A stretch of 46,028 bases of DNA from JAFGHJ01 sp964523975 (GCA_964523975.1 CAZGBM010000006.1:1-46028), one strand, 5' to 3'. Positions 8,897 through 16,223 are shown, counted from the first letter of the stretch. Program-made: numbers and translations. The notes: generated from the letters alone by a model not told the origin.

Positions 8897-8989
8897 ATTC
8901 CATTATAATAATTTTGATTTTATTTTCAAGTTGATTCAATTAATTAACTACGAGATTATCACAAGATTTTTATTTGTTTAAAACACCAC

Positions 8990-9135
8990 CCTCATCCCAT
9001 TTTTACATGTAGGACATGTAGGATTTGTAGTTTTTGTTTTTTTTGTCTTCGTTTCTACATGGGCTACATGTACTACATGTGCAATCATTTTTTTCTGCCG
9101 TCAGCCGTCTGCGGTCAGCTGTTAGCTTTCAAAAC
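8990..9135. repeat. Dispersed word-like intergenic repeat, copy R3
   Basis: This occupies the 350-base gap between ruvX and rpsP. Words of about nine bases repeat in tandem (ACATGTAGG twice, near 9006-9023) and then inverted (CTACATGGG, CTACATGTA, CTACATGT; 9053-9081). A second phrase follows, CTGCCGTCAGCCGTCTGCGG, then TCAGCTGTTAGCTTTC (9097-9130). A related phrase occurs in R7 near 34822. No gene is seen. Confidence 0.65.
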
Positions 9136-9142
9136 GGGGGGC

Positions 9143-9171
9143 TTGACAAAAAGGTATGTTTTTGTTAATCT
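9143..9171 (+). promoter_or_regulatory. Promoter of the rpsP ribosomal operon
   Basis: TTGACA (9143-9148), a 17-base spacer and TAATCT (9166-9171), followed by a leader of about 70 bases. It begins directly after repeat R3. The -35 is perfect and the -10 is weak. Confidence 0.55.
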
Positions 9172-9246
9172 TAAAAAAGTTAGTTGATTGAAAGATATTG
9201 TAAATTCATAAATATCTCTACAGATAGAGAATTTTAAGGAGGCAAA

Positions 9247-9552
9247 GTGTCTGTTAAGATAAGATTGAGATTCGTGGGCAAGAGAAAACAGCGTAGTTAT
9301 AGAATTGTCGCAATTGAGTCGAGAAATCCCAGAGATGGGAAATATCTGGAGCAGTTAGGATGGTATAATCCACATTCGAAAGAGTTTAAGATAGACGAAG
9401 AGGGGATAAAAAGATGGCAGGACAAGGGTGCGATTTTGACTAATGCGGTCAAAGTATTGTTGAAAAGATCGAGTGCAGGTAAAACAGAGGAGGTAAGCGA
9501 TGTTGAAGGAGCTAATAACGTACATAGCGAAGTCTCTGGTGGATCAGCCTGA
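9247..9552 (+). CDS. rpsP: 30S ribosomal protein bS16
   Basis: Small-subunit protein bS16, 101 residues. It has the typical start (SVKIRLRFVGKRKQRSYRIV), the EQLGWYNPHS block and the WQDKGAILTNAVKVLLKR region. The start is a GTG at 9247 with AGGAGG four bases upstream. The last ~20 residues (EEVSDVEGANNVHSEVSGGS) extend beyond the conserved core and overlap the next gene by 53 bases in another frame, an unusually long overlap for this operon. The core is secure; only the extended tail is uncertain. Confidence 0.95.
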   Translation: MSVKIRLRFVGKRKQRSYRIVAIESRNPRDGKYLEQLGWYNPHSKEFKIDEEGIKRWQDKGAILTNAVKVLLKRSSAGKTEEVSDVEGANNVHSEVSGGSA

Positions 9553-9757
9553 GAAAGTAGAGGTGGAGGAAATAGCAGGCGAGAGAACTGTGATGTATGA
9601 GCTTAAAGTGAGTAAAAAAGACATCGGTAAAATTATAGGCAAAGGCGGAAAAACGGCTAAAGCGATAAGGACGATTGTTACGGCAGCTTCAATGAAAATC
9701 GGAAAGAGGGCAGTTCTCGAGATTTTAGAACCTTCGGAACCTTCGGAACCTTCGTAA
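9500..9757 (+). CDS. khpA: KH-domain RNA-binding protein (KhpA/YlqC)
   Basis: An 85-residue single-KH-domain protein. Family members bind RNA and sit between rpsP and rimM/trmD in many bacteria. The GxxG loop reads GKIIGKGGKTAKAIR. The ATG at 9500 has GAGG 8-9 bases upstream and lies 53 bases inside the rpsP tail. The C-terminus PSEPSEPS and the stop codon are encoded by a 9-bp tandem repeat (9728-9763). Confidence 0.9.
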   Translation: MLKELITYIAKSLVDQPEKVEVEEIAGERTVMYELKVSKKDIGKIIGKGGKTAKAIRTIVTAASMKIGKRAVLEILEPSEPSEPS

Positions 9758-9763
9758 CCTTCG
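9728..9763. repeat. 9-bp tandem repeat spanning the khpA stop codon
   Basis: Three perfect GAACCTTCG units (9728-9754) are followed by TAACCTTCG (9755-9763). In the khpA frame each unit encodes Glu-Pro-Ser. The single G-to-T change in the fourth unit turns GAA into the TAA stop. Copy-number change would alter the protein tail by three-residue steps without shifting the frame. Confidence 0.9.
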
Positions 9764-9795
9764 TAATCATTTTTTCTCCCTGCGCGACTACCAGG

Positions 9796-10461
9796 ATGAA
9801 AATTAATATATTTAGTATTTTCCCTTCTTTTTTCGATTCTTTTATGGAGACAAGTATAATAGGAAGGGCGAAAGAAAAGGGAATAGTTAGTTTTAACATA
9901 ATTAATATAAGAGATTTCTCATCTGATTCGTATGGTACGGTAGACGACACTCCATACGGCGGGGGACCGGGCATGATTATGAAAGTAGAACCGATTGTTA
10001 GAGCATTAGAAAGTATTAAAGAAAGAGGTAAGACTTATCTGCTTTCTCCGCGGGGTAAGAAATTCAATCAGAGGATGGCGAGGAAGTTGTCGGGGGAAGA
10101 AATTTTGAGTTTGCTTTGCGGTCGATATAAAGGTGTTGATGAAAGAGTGGGAGATTTCGTTGACGGAGAGATATCAATCGGAGATTATGTTTTAAGCGGG
10201 GGAGAGGTTGCGGCTATGGTTATTGTTGAGGCTGTTGTAAGACTTCTTCCGAGTGCGGTTGGAGATGTTAATTCGGTGAATACCGATTCTTTTGAAAGAG
10301 GGCTTTTAGATTCGCCGAGTTATACAAGACCCAGGGATTTTAGAGGAAAGGAAGTTCCGGAAGTTCTGCTTTCCGGAGATCACGGAAAAATTGAACTCTG
10401 GAGAGAGGAAGAGGCAATTAAATTGACAAAAAAATATAGAAAAGACATTATGGATAATTAA
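9796..10461 (+). CDS. trmD: tRNA (guanine-37-N1)-methyltransferase
   Basis: A 221-residue SPOUT methyltransferase that makes m1G37 in tRNAs with a G at position 36, preventing frameshifting. Recognisable blocks are NIFSIFPSFFDSF, DDTPYGGGPGM, LLSPRGKKFNQ, CGRYKGVDERV, the knot SIGDYVLSGGEVAAM, and LDSPSYTRPRDF. The N-terminal SPOUT domain is complete and the C-terminal domain is slightly short. The usual upstream partner rimM is absent: trmD follows khpA by only 38 bases. Confidence 0.96.
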   Translation: MKINIFSIFPSFFDSFMETSIIGRAKEKGIVSFNIINIRDFSSDSYGTVDDTPYGGGPGMIMKVEPIVRALESIKERGKTYLLSPRGKKFNQRMARKLSGEEILSLLCGRYKGVDERVGDFVDGEISIGDYVLSGGEVAAMVIVEAVVRLLPSAVGDVNSVNTDSFERGLLDSPSYTRPRDFRGKEVPEVLLSGDHGKIELWREEEAIKLTKKYRKDIMDN

Positions 10462-10484
10462 CATCATGTCGAAAGGAGATTAAA

Positions 10485-10826
10485 GTGGATGAACTAAAAA
10501 TAATAGAAGGAGAACATTTGACGGGGAAGAAACTTGATTTTACTCCGGGTGACCTGGTACGGGTCAACACGTCGGTGAAAAGGGGAGAAAGAGAAAGAGT
10601 GCAGCATTTCGAAGGAACGGTGATAAAAATAAGAGGTTCAGGAACCGGTAAAACTTTTACTGTGAGAAAAGTTACTCAGGGTGTTGGAGTCGAGAAGATT
10701 TTTCCCTTTAATTCGCCGATTATAAAATCAATAGAACTTGTTAAGAAGGGTAAGGTGAGGAGAGCTAAGCTTTACTATCTGAGAGAGAAGGAAGGGAAGG
10801 CGGCAAAGATAAAAGAGCAGAAATGA
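10485..10826 (+). CDS. rplS: 50S ribosomal protein bL19
   Basis: Large-subunit protein bL19, 113 residues, which sits at the subunit interface. Conserved blocks are FTPGDLVRVNT, FEGTVIKIRG, FTVRKVTQGVGVEKIFP and RRAKLYYLREK. The start is GTG at 10485 with AAAGGAG upstream. The stop overlaps rnhB by ATGA. Confidence 0.96.
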   Translation: MDELKIIEGEHLTGKKLDFTPGDLVRVNTSVKRGERERVQHFEGTVIKIRGSGTGKTFTVRKVTQGVGVEKIFPFNSPIIKSIELVKKGKVRRAKLYYLREKEGKAAKIKEQK

Positions 10827-11434
10827 CCCGTAGCGATGAGAGTTGGATTCCTCCCGAAGCTACCCTAATTTGTGGGATAGATGAGGTGGGGAGAGGCTCT
10901 CTCGCAGGGCCGGTCGCCTCGGCTGCTGTTGTGTTTAGAAGGGGTGTTTATATACCCGGAATTGATGATTCTAAAAAACTTTCTCCTTCCAGAAGACTTG
11001 AACTATTCCCTGAAATTTTAAAATATTCGGTATCAGCGGGTATCGGATATGTGGATTCTTTTTTGATAGATAGCTGGGGTATAGATTATGCAGTTGTTCT
11101 TTCAATGTACAGGGCTATAACTTCTCTTTCTATAATGCCCGACTGGATTCTTGTGGATGGTTTTCCCATACCTGAGTTGCCTATTTCACAAACTGCAATT
11201 AAAGGCGGTGATGGTTTATCGCATGCTATAGGTGCGGCATCTATCCTGGCTAAGGTTTTGAGAGATAGAGTGATGGAGTTTTTTGATATTGTATTTCCCG
11301 GATATGGTTTTGCCGAACATAAAGGGTATGGTACTGCCGAGCATATAAGAAAAATAAAAGAGTATGGTCCTACCAGTATACACAGAAAGAGTTTTTCACC
11401 AATAAAAGAGTTGATAAATGAGCTTCCGGGATAA
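10823..11434 (+). CDS. rnhB: Ribonuclease HII
   Basis: A 203-residue RNase HII, which removes ribonucleotides and primer RNA from DNA. The acidic active site is visible: CGIDEVGRGSLAGP (Asp and Glu), the ILVDG aspartate, and the aspartate in SILAKVLRDR. The PGYGFAEHKGYGTAEH and GPTSIHRKSF blocks are also there. It starts with an ATGA overlap to rplS and overlaps the following endonuclease gene by 17 bases. Confidence 0.95.
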   Translation: MTRSDESWIPPEATLICGIDEVGRGSLAGPVASAAVVFRRGVYIPGIDDSKKLSPSRRLELFPEILKYSVSAGIGYVDSFLIDSWGIDYAVVLSMYRAITSLSIMPDWILVDGFPIPELPISQTAIKGGDGLSHAIGAASILAKVLRDRVMEFFDIVFPGYGFAEHKGYGTAEHIRKIKEYGPTSIHRKSFSPIKELINELPG

Positions 11435-11768
11435 AGGAGAACAGATAGCTGCTATTTTTCTTAAGAAAAAAGGATACAGGATCCTTGCAAGTAATTTTAA
11501 TGGGAAAGGATTCGAAATAGACCTGGTTGCAAGAAAAGGAGACACGATAGCTTTTGTAGAAGTAAAAAGAAGGAAATCCGATGATTTTATGAGTCCACTC
11601 TGCAGTATAGGTAAAAAAAGACAGGAACATATCATAAAAGGAGCGAAATTCTTTTTACAGTCAAATGACCTCTGCGGTAGATATGATGCGCGTTTTGATG
11701 TCGTGACTATAATCGGAAAGGAAGAAAATATTGAACATTATGAGGATGCGTTTAGGGTTGGTGATTGA
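11418..11768 (+). CDS. YraN/UPF0102 family endonuclease-fold protein
   Basis: A 116-residue protein of the UPF0102 family, a restriction-endonuclease-like fold. The core motif is complete: NFNGKGFEIDLVARKGDTIA followed by FVEVKRRK, with the Asp, Glu and Lys of a PD-(D/E)xK site. The gene often follows rnhB, as here. The ATG lies 17 bases inside rnhB. The cellular role in this organism is unknown. It is the last gene of the rpsP unit. Confidence 0.88.
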   Translation: MSFRDKGEQIAAIFLKKKGYRILASNFNGKGFEIDLVARKGDTIAFVEVKRRKSDDFMSPLCSIGKKRQEHIIKGAKFFLQSNDLCGRYDARFDVVTIIGKEENIEHYEDAFRVGD

Positions 11769-11825
11769 TGAATTGGTAGATTAGTAAAAAAATTTTAGCT
11801 CAATTTGTATAGTCCTATCCGATTA

Positions 11826-12130
11826 TAAATAAAATATCAAAATGTAAAAAGCAAAATGACAGATTAAAATGTAAAAACCGAAAAGAATAGCACGCAGATA
11901 AACGCAGATTTTTTTATATGAATTACCCAACCCCACCCCAGATTAATTGGCCACAGATGGACACGGATTACCCACCTACCCATCCCAAATCTTATTTTTT
12001 TTAAAACAATAAAATACTTTTTTATATCTGTGTTCATCCGTGTTAATCCGTGGCTAATTATATCTTTAAATTTTAATCTGTAATTTTGCATTTTGATATT
12101 TGATTTTTACATTTCAGTGGCTGCTGTACT
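11826..12130. repeat. Dispersed intergenic repeat, copy R4 (composite)
   Basis: This fills most of 11769-12236. The AAATATCAAAATGTAAAAA words (from 11827) are followed by a nested inverted pair, GGCCACAGATGGACACGGAT (from 11950) against ATCTGTGTTCATCCGTG and TTAATCCGTGGCTAATTA (12027-12061). The right arm TAATTTTGCATTTTGATAT comes next and ends in TTTCAGTGGCTGCTG. The CACGGAT words recur in R9. No gene is seen. Confidence 0.75.
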
Positions 12131-12236
12131 ATGTTATTTGTATGAATCGTTGTTGCTTTTAATTGTTTGGAGTTGATTTTAATACAAAAAGTGTACTTGA
12201 CAAAAAATAAGCTAAATGTACTTTGTTGCTGGTAAA

Positions 12237-13529
12237 ATGAGAAATTTTGAATTGCGTGTATATAATCCTTTTGTAAAAAAGCTTATTCTTTTGTTTTTTT
12301 GTTTCCTTGTGTTTTTAATTGGGGATTGTGCTAAAATAGCTCCGCCGGTTCCTTTAAGAGGAGATTATCCGGGTTCGCAGGCAGAAGCAATCCCTTTATT
12401 CTTAATTTCCGGAACTGTTATATCGAACCGTGATTCTGTTGGGGTACAGAAATATGATGAATCAAGCTGGGTTGGTTTGCAATTTAAGGGTGAAATCGAT
12501 ACGACTTCTGTCGGCGTAAAGGTTATTGACAAAAACGGCAACAGGATACCTTTTGTTAGCGAGTGGAGTGTTTCTAAAGACAAAACCGCTCTTGTTTTGA
12601 AACCCAGCGAAAGATTAAATTATAATACGTGTTACATACTAAAAGTTTCCGGAACGGAGATACGCAAATTGAACGGAGAATACGTTGATTTTGACGAAGA
12701 TGGAATAACTGGAGAAGTAATTGATGATGATTTTGTTTTCCCATTTGTTACGGTAAAAGCGGATGATTCTAAGGGTGATTGGTCCGGTATTCAGGAAGAC
12801 AATATTCCGCCTTTTGTGGTTCCGATGGTGTTTTTTCTTACAGGAGAGAAGACGACCCCTTATGTCTGGACCGATGTTAATATAGCTTTATATATTTATG
12901 ACTATACATGGGAGCTTGCCGATACTTCAATAGTTATCAGGGCTGTAAATAGTAATACCGTAAAAAAAGATAAGTTCGTAATCATCGAAGAAAACAGCAG
13001 AGAGAAAGTATCTCTTAAAAGTGTAACCTATTGTAATAATCCTGACTCTGCTGATTTTGGAAGGGTTGTTGTTGCTCCTTCAGGTAAGCTTAAACCGGAG
13101 AGCTGGTATATTTTGAGGGTTTTTGGTGGTATTTCGGATATATATGGCAACAAGCTTGGCAGAGATAATTCTGTCGTTTTCGAGAAAAAATTCAGAACCT
13201 TTTTCTGTAACCATGATAGTACTGAATGTGTTAAAGATACGACTGCACCAGTGGTTTTGAGCTGGAAAAATCTTGGTTCTTCTTTTGAGATTGAATTTTC
13301 CGAAATGATTGATGCCCGGAGTGTAACCGGCAGCTCGGTTTATCTTTCGGAAGCTAAGGGTGATTTGTCCACAAGAAATGAATGCGGTCGGACTTTTGTT
13401 CGGTATACCACTTTAAAAAGAATTAGTATTTCCGGTCATACGGGTTTTGTTACGGAAGAAGTTAGAGACCTGTCCGGTAACAAAATAAAGAAGGTTGTAA
13501 GTAACTATTTTGAAAAAGAAATTGATTGA
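12237..13529 (+). CDS. Secreted surface (lipo)protein with Ig-like domains
   Basis: A 430-residue exported protein. The N-terminus has a hydrophobic stretch (about 15-28) ending in LIGDC, close to but not a perfect lipobox, so lipid attachment is possible. The rest is beta-rich. A segment with LVLKPSERLNYNTCYILKV, and a similar LKPESWYILRV segment later, follow the pattern of SbsA-type bacterial Ig-like domains found in surface proteins. The ATG at 12237 fits the signal peptide better than an in-frame ATG at 12216. A TTGACA lies at 12197-12202, but no good -10 is seen. The stop overlaps the cytidine deaminase gene by 20 bases. Function unknown. Confidence 0.7.
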   Translation: MRNFELRVYNPFVKKLILLFFCFLVFLIGDCAKIAPPVPLRGDYPGSQAEAIPLFLISGTVISNRDSVGVQKYDESSWVGLQFKGEIDTTSVGVKVIDKNGNRIPFVSEWSVSKDKTALVLKPSERLNYNTCYILKVSGTEIRKLNGEYVDFDEDGITGEVIDDDFVFPFVTVKADDSKGDWSGIQEDNIPPFVVPMVFFLTGEKTTPYVWTDVNIALYIYDYTWELADTSIVIRAVNSNTVKKDKFVIIEENSREKVSLKSVTYCNNPDSADFGRVVVAPSGKLKPESWYILRVFGGISDIYGNKLGRDNSVVFEKKFRTFFCNHDSTECVKDTTAPVVLSWKNLGSSFEIEFSEMIDARSVTGSSVYLSEAKGDLSTRNECGRTFVRYTTLKRISISGHTGFVTEEVRDLSGNKIKKVVSNYFEKEID

Positions 13530-13884
13530 GTCCGCGATAAAAACAAAAGAGAAAGCGTACGCTCCTTATTCGAATTTTAAGGTTGGTGCAGCCTTACTCG
13601 CTTCGGGCAAGATATTTACCGGGTGTAATATAGAAAATGCTTCTTATTCTTTGACCATTTGCGCCGAGAGAGTAGCCGCAGTAAATGCTGCTGCAGCGGG
13701 CTGCAGGAAATTCGAAAAAATAGCAGTTGCTGTTGACGGAACCGATTTTACAGTTCCCTGCGGAGCGTGCTTGCAGTTTTTGAGTGAATTTACGGAAGAT
13801 ATGGAAATTATTCTCGTTAACGGCGAGGGAGATTCGAAGATTACGACGCTAAAAAAACTTTTCCCTTCGCCGTTTTCGCTCTGA
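13510..13884 (+). CDS. cdd: Cytidine deaminase
   Basis: A 124-residue homotetramer-type deaminase that converts cytidine and deoxycytidine to uridine forms in pyrimidine salvage. The substrate loop is YAPYSNFKVGAAL. The zinc site has Cys51 and Glu53 in CAERVA plus Cys84 and Cys87 in PCGACLQF, and NIENASY is also present. The start is a TTG at 13510 inside the preceding gene; a second TTG four codons on is the alternative. The tail is slightly short but complete. It is translationally coupled to an unrelated surface protein. Confidence 0.92.
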   Translation: MKKKLIESAIKTKEKAYAPYSNFKVGAALLASGKIFTGCNIENASYSLTICAERVAAVNAAAAGCRKFEKIAVAVDGTDFTVPCGACLQFLSEFTEDMEIILVNGEGDSKITTLKKLFPSPFSL

Positions 13885-13950
13885 AATTTATATTTGAATC
13901 TTTAATTCTGAGGTTAGAACGATTGGATTTCCAAGAGCTTGTTTTTATGT

Positions 13951-14094
13951 CTAATTAATATCTATTATGCCGATTTCTTCTCTCAGAAATTTTATCTTTT
14001 TCTTTGCTGTTTCCTGTGTTTTACTTGCTCCCATTTTTAGGATATCTTCGATTTCGTTTTTATTGTTCATAAAATATTCGTATTTCTTTCTCAC
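13951..14094 (-). pseudogene. TrpRS C-terminal-tail-like fragment (47 codons)
   Basis: A short ORF from GTG 14094, or more likely ATG 14070. It encodes MNNKNEIEDILKMGASKTQ followed by ETAKKKIKFLREEIGI. This resembles the last ~45 residues of tryptophanyl-tRNA synthetase, where a KYEyl...GA-KA---A...vre-iG pattern is normal. No catalytic domain is nearby, so it is either a decayed trpS end or a free-standing small protein. A TTGACA/TATATA promoter sits directly upstream, which argues that it may still be transcribed. The similarity is by eye only. Confidence 0.4.
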
Positions 14095-14095
14095 T

Positions 14096-14123
14096 TATAT
14101 ATAGTATTTGTGTTTTATGTCAA
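14096..14123 (-). promoter_or_regulatory. Promoter before the TrpRS-tail-like ORF
   Basis: On the minus strand, TTGACA (14118-14123), a 16-base spacer and TATATA (14096-14101). The predicted start site is about 18 bases upstream of the ATG at 14070. Confidence 0.5.
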
Positions 14124-14184
14124 GAGACTTATAAAAGTGTTCTATGCCCCGGTGCCTTGCCCGCCCGGGTTCAATCAGGGAGCT

Positions 14185-14925
14185 TTAACCCTTCCAGACT
14201 GCAATGATGGCAATTCGTCGCCGGAATGCCCGCCCGGCTAGCGGCAGATACGCCAGAGCCGATTCGATTTTGCGAATGACAGGAATATGAGAAGGCCGCC
14301 AACGGTAGCTCTGAATATCCCAGTGTCTGCGCGTCAAGAATTCCTGAAGTTCGTCAGCGGTTTTCACGTTGATGTGTCCTGGCGAGTTTTTGAGCAAGAT
14401 ACCCCTGTGTTTGAGAATCTCAAAGATGTGGCTGCGGTCCGGAGTATAGATGTACAGCGTTGCGTGTGGCAGTTGCGTGCCTATATTCTGCAGGATTTCG
14501 CCGAGGACATCATCCGGAACGTGTTCCGTGAAGTCCGGCATGAGGACTTTGGATATCCGCCGCTCGAAGTGCATTCTCCGTAAGTCATCCTTCACGAACT
14601 CTACACGCGACTTTAGCTCGGGGAAGTGCTGGTCGCGCATGGCGCATGACACGGTGATGGCCTCGTCCTGAAAATCGACACCGATGACTTGGCACCCGCT
14701 ATGGTGCGCCAGATCCACTGCCGTTTTTCCGCTGGAGGATCCGCATTCCAGAACGGTGTCTTTATCGGTCAAAGCCATCCATTGCCGAATGAATCTGGCC
14801 TTGTCGACCACGTGGCTCGTCCCTCGCAAGTAGCTCTGGAACGCGCCGCGGTGATCGTTGTGTTCCATGGCTTGCAATTCTTGGTCGGTATAGCTTCTCT
14901 GCATCTTGCGGGGTCTCGTTTTCAT
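14185..14925 (-). CDS. Class I SAM-dependent methyltransferase, probably acquired
   Basis: A 246-residue methyltransferase with a Rossmann-type SAM site: motif I TVLECGSSSGKTAVDLA (about 57-73) and motif II CQVIGVDFQ (about 78-86). FVKDDLRRMHF and KVLMPDFTEHVPDDVLGEIL follow, as in ubiE/Methyltransf_11-type enzymes. The substrate is unknown. The gene is clearly richer in G and C than everything around it, with many CGC, GCC and CTG codons, which points to horizontal transfer. It starts 7 bases after the LexA stub, so the stub's promoter probably drives it; AAAAGATC before the ATG is a weak ribosome site. Confidence 0.75.
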   Translation of the reverse strand: MKTRPRKMQRSYTDQELQAMEHNDHRGAFQSYLRGTSHVVDKARFIRQWMALTDKDTVLECGSSSGKTAVDLAHHSGCQVIGVDFQDEAITVSCAMRDQHFPELKSRVEFVKDDLRRMHFERRISKVLMPDFTEHVPDDVLGEILQNIGTQLPHATLYIYTPDRSHIFEILKHRGILLKNSPGHINVKTADELQEFLTRRHWDIQSYRWRPSHIPVIRKIESALAYLPLAGRAFRRRIAIIAVWKG

Positions 14926-14932
14926 TGATCTT

Positions 14933-15091
14933 TTAGCTTAGCCCCTTCTGTGTGAGCTTATCAAGGTGAACTTTTATAGCTTTTGTACTTTCGAATCCGA
15001 GATTACGGATAAATTCCCTTATACTTGGAGCAAAACCTTTCTCTTTAATGAACTCATTTAGAAACTCAACTATTTTTTCTTTAGTTTTCAC
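14933..15091 (-). pseudogene. LexA DNA-binding domain stub (52 codons)
   Basis: A GTG-started ORF, preceded by GGAGG, that encodes a LexA N-terminal winged helix. It reads EKIVEFLNEFIKEKGFAPSI, then REFIRNLGFESTKAIKVHL, DKLTQKGLS and stop. The family pattern GxxPSxREI--LG--S--AV--HL--L--KG is followed closely. It ends exactly where the linker and S24 protease domain should begin, and the GC-rich methyltransferase starts right after. It is either a truncated lexA or a small stand-alone LexA-fold repressor. Its good promoter and palindrome (15107-15120) suggest that it is expressed and may regulate itself. Confidence 0.65.
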
Positions 15092-15106
15092 CTAGACCTC
15101 CAGGTG

Positions 15107-15152
15107 AGCATATATTTGCTTAAAAATATACTAATTGTTTTCTGTTTGTCAA
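15107..15152 (-). promoter_or_regulatory. Promoter and palindromic operator of the LexA stub
   Basis: On the minus strand, TTGACA (15147-15152), a 16-base spacer and TATATT (15125-15130). A dyad AGCAAATATATGCT (15107-15120) overlaps the expected start site and precedes GGAGG and the GTG. The position suits an autoregulatory site. Confidence 0.6.
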
Positions 15153-15165
15153 GTGGATTTATGCC

Positions 15166-15273
15166 ATGAATGGGCGAGTTCATGCACATGGTGGTACAGT
15201 CAGGAAGTTAAATATTATGAGTGATAAGACCGTAAAAGAGTTGGAAGACATAATTAAAGGGTTGACAGAATAA
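15166..15273 (+). CDS. Uncertain 35-codon ORF or gene remnant
   Basis: A short reading frame encoding MNGRVHAHGGTVRKLNIMSD and KTVKELEDIIKGLTE. The C-terminal half looks like a real helix end rather than noise. No ribosome site is evident and no family is recognised. It may be the tail of a lost gene in this decayed patch. Confidence 0.25.
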   Translation: MNGRVHAHGGTVRKLNIMSDKTVKELEDIIKGLTE

Positions 15274-15334
15274 CAATTTTACTTAATTTCTTGGCATCCA
15301 TAAAATAAAAACAGAGGAAAAAAAGGAAAAATTT

Positions 15335-15430
15335 ATGCCGAGCGGCAGAAAAAGAAAATTAAAAAAAATAAAAAAGCATAAAAGAAAAAAGAAAAGAAGA
15401 GCAGACAGGCACAAAAAGAAACTTAGGTAA
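15335..15430 (+). CDS. Tiny basic mS38/AURKAIP1-COX24-like protein
   Basis: A 31-residue, extremely Lys/Arg-rich protein: MPSGRKRKLKKIKKHKRKKK followed by RRADRHKKKLR. This closely follows the bacterial AURKAIP1/COX24-domain proteins of Bacteroidetes-like bacteria (MPSGKKRK...HKRKKR-RKNRHKKK as remembered), relatives of mitochondrial small-subunit protein mS38. It probably binds 16S rRNA on the 30S subunit. The ATG has AAGGA 9-10 bases upstream. It is far too short for standard gene callers and stands alone. The 274 bases after it hold no gene that I can see, only a 10-bp dyad GTCATATGAC at 15517-15526. Confidence 0.75.
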   Translation: MPSGRKRKLKKIKKHKRKKKRRADRHKKKLR

Positions 15431-15704
15431 ATACCGGCAGGGTTTTTAGAGGCGTTTTTTATTTCTTTTAAGCCATCCCTCAAATAATAGGACGCGAAAG
15501 TATTCACGGGTTTTTTGTCATATGACGATAAGGATTTATTCTTACGAAGGTTATTTTGGCAATTAGGTTATTATAAAATCTGGGTGGTTCTTTAATACTA
15601 ACATTGTTGATAAATGGCTATGAAGATACAATATGCATCTTTCTTTACGGATGTGAGATGATAAAGATTTTTAAACAAGTAAAAAGAAAAATAACGGTAG
15701 AATA

Positions 15705-16223
15705 ATGATAATCCTAATAATTTTAGGGGTCTTCCTGGGAGGCGGAATTGGAGGTTTCCAGGGGCAGAACGATGCCTTGACTTTTTCTCTGGATTTCGGA
15801 AAAAATTTTAAATCCGGTTTGGACACCGGCATCAAATTCACGATGTCGCTGACCGGAAACGCTCCCCCGTATATAGACATTCCTTTTTACAATTGGGGTG
15901 ATCCGGGAGACTACCCTCGGGAATATTTCGCCGAATATAGAGAAAGAAACGAAGTGGGAGTTCAATTCGTAGGAAGGAAGCATTTTAAGAATTTCATACT
16001 GATAGGATTAACAGGCTTTTCGATGCAAGAATATATAACACTTCCCATACAGGATAGTTTGCAAGTCTTTCCTCTCTACCCTGTCGGAGAACGGGATAAA
16101 TATTTCCTTATTTTTGGAGGCGGAATAGGATTCACAATCACAAAATTAGATTTGTGCTTGGCTTATTCCAATAGATTCGGAGCGTTTTTTTATGTTACCC
16201 GTACGTTTCGGAAGGCAAACTAA
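15705..16223 (+). CDS. Predicted outer-membrane beta-barrel or exported protein
   Basis: A 172-residue protein with an N-terminal hydrophobic segment (MIILIILGVFLGGGIGG) that could be a short signal peptide. It is followed by alternating, aromatic-rich strands such as FTMSLTG, RNEVGVQFVG, FILIGLTGFS, YFLIFGGGIGFTI and LDLCLAYSNRFG. This fits a small porin-like or OmpW-size barrel. No family is recognised. No basic N-terminus or ribosome site precedes the ATG, and in-frame stops lie just upstream, so the true start is uncertain. Confidence 0.5.
   Translation: MIILIILGVFLGGGIGGFQGQNDALTFSLDFGKNFKSGLDTGIKFTMSLTGNAPPYIDIPFYNWGDPGDYPREYFAEYRERNEVGVQFVGRKHFKNFILIGLTGFSMQEYITLPIQDSLQVFPLYPVGERDKYFLIFGGGIGFTITKLDLCLAYSNRFGAFFYVTRTFRKAN

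Noticed and set aside
8990..9135. CRISPR-like array because of repeated ACATGTAGG/CTACATG words
   Set aside because: Units are about nine bases, not separated by unique spacers, and appear inverted; this is the word-like repeat family.
13951..14178. Possible tRNA-like T-arm (GGTTCAATC) near 14167
   Set aside because: No acceptor stem, D-arm or anticodon arm can be drawn around it; it is in the GC-rich foreign segment.
14287..14928. Plus-strand ORFs across the methyltransferase
   Set aside because: They are shadows of the GC-rich minus-strand gene, which has clear SAM motifs.
15283..15507. 74-codon minus-strand ORF rich in Phe and Leu
   Set aside because: It is the antisense shadow of the Lys-rich mS38-like gene and nearby A-rich DNA.
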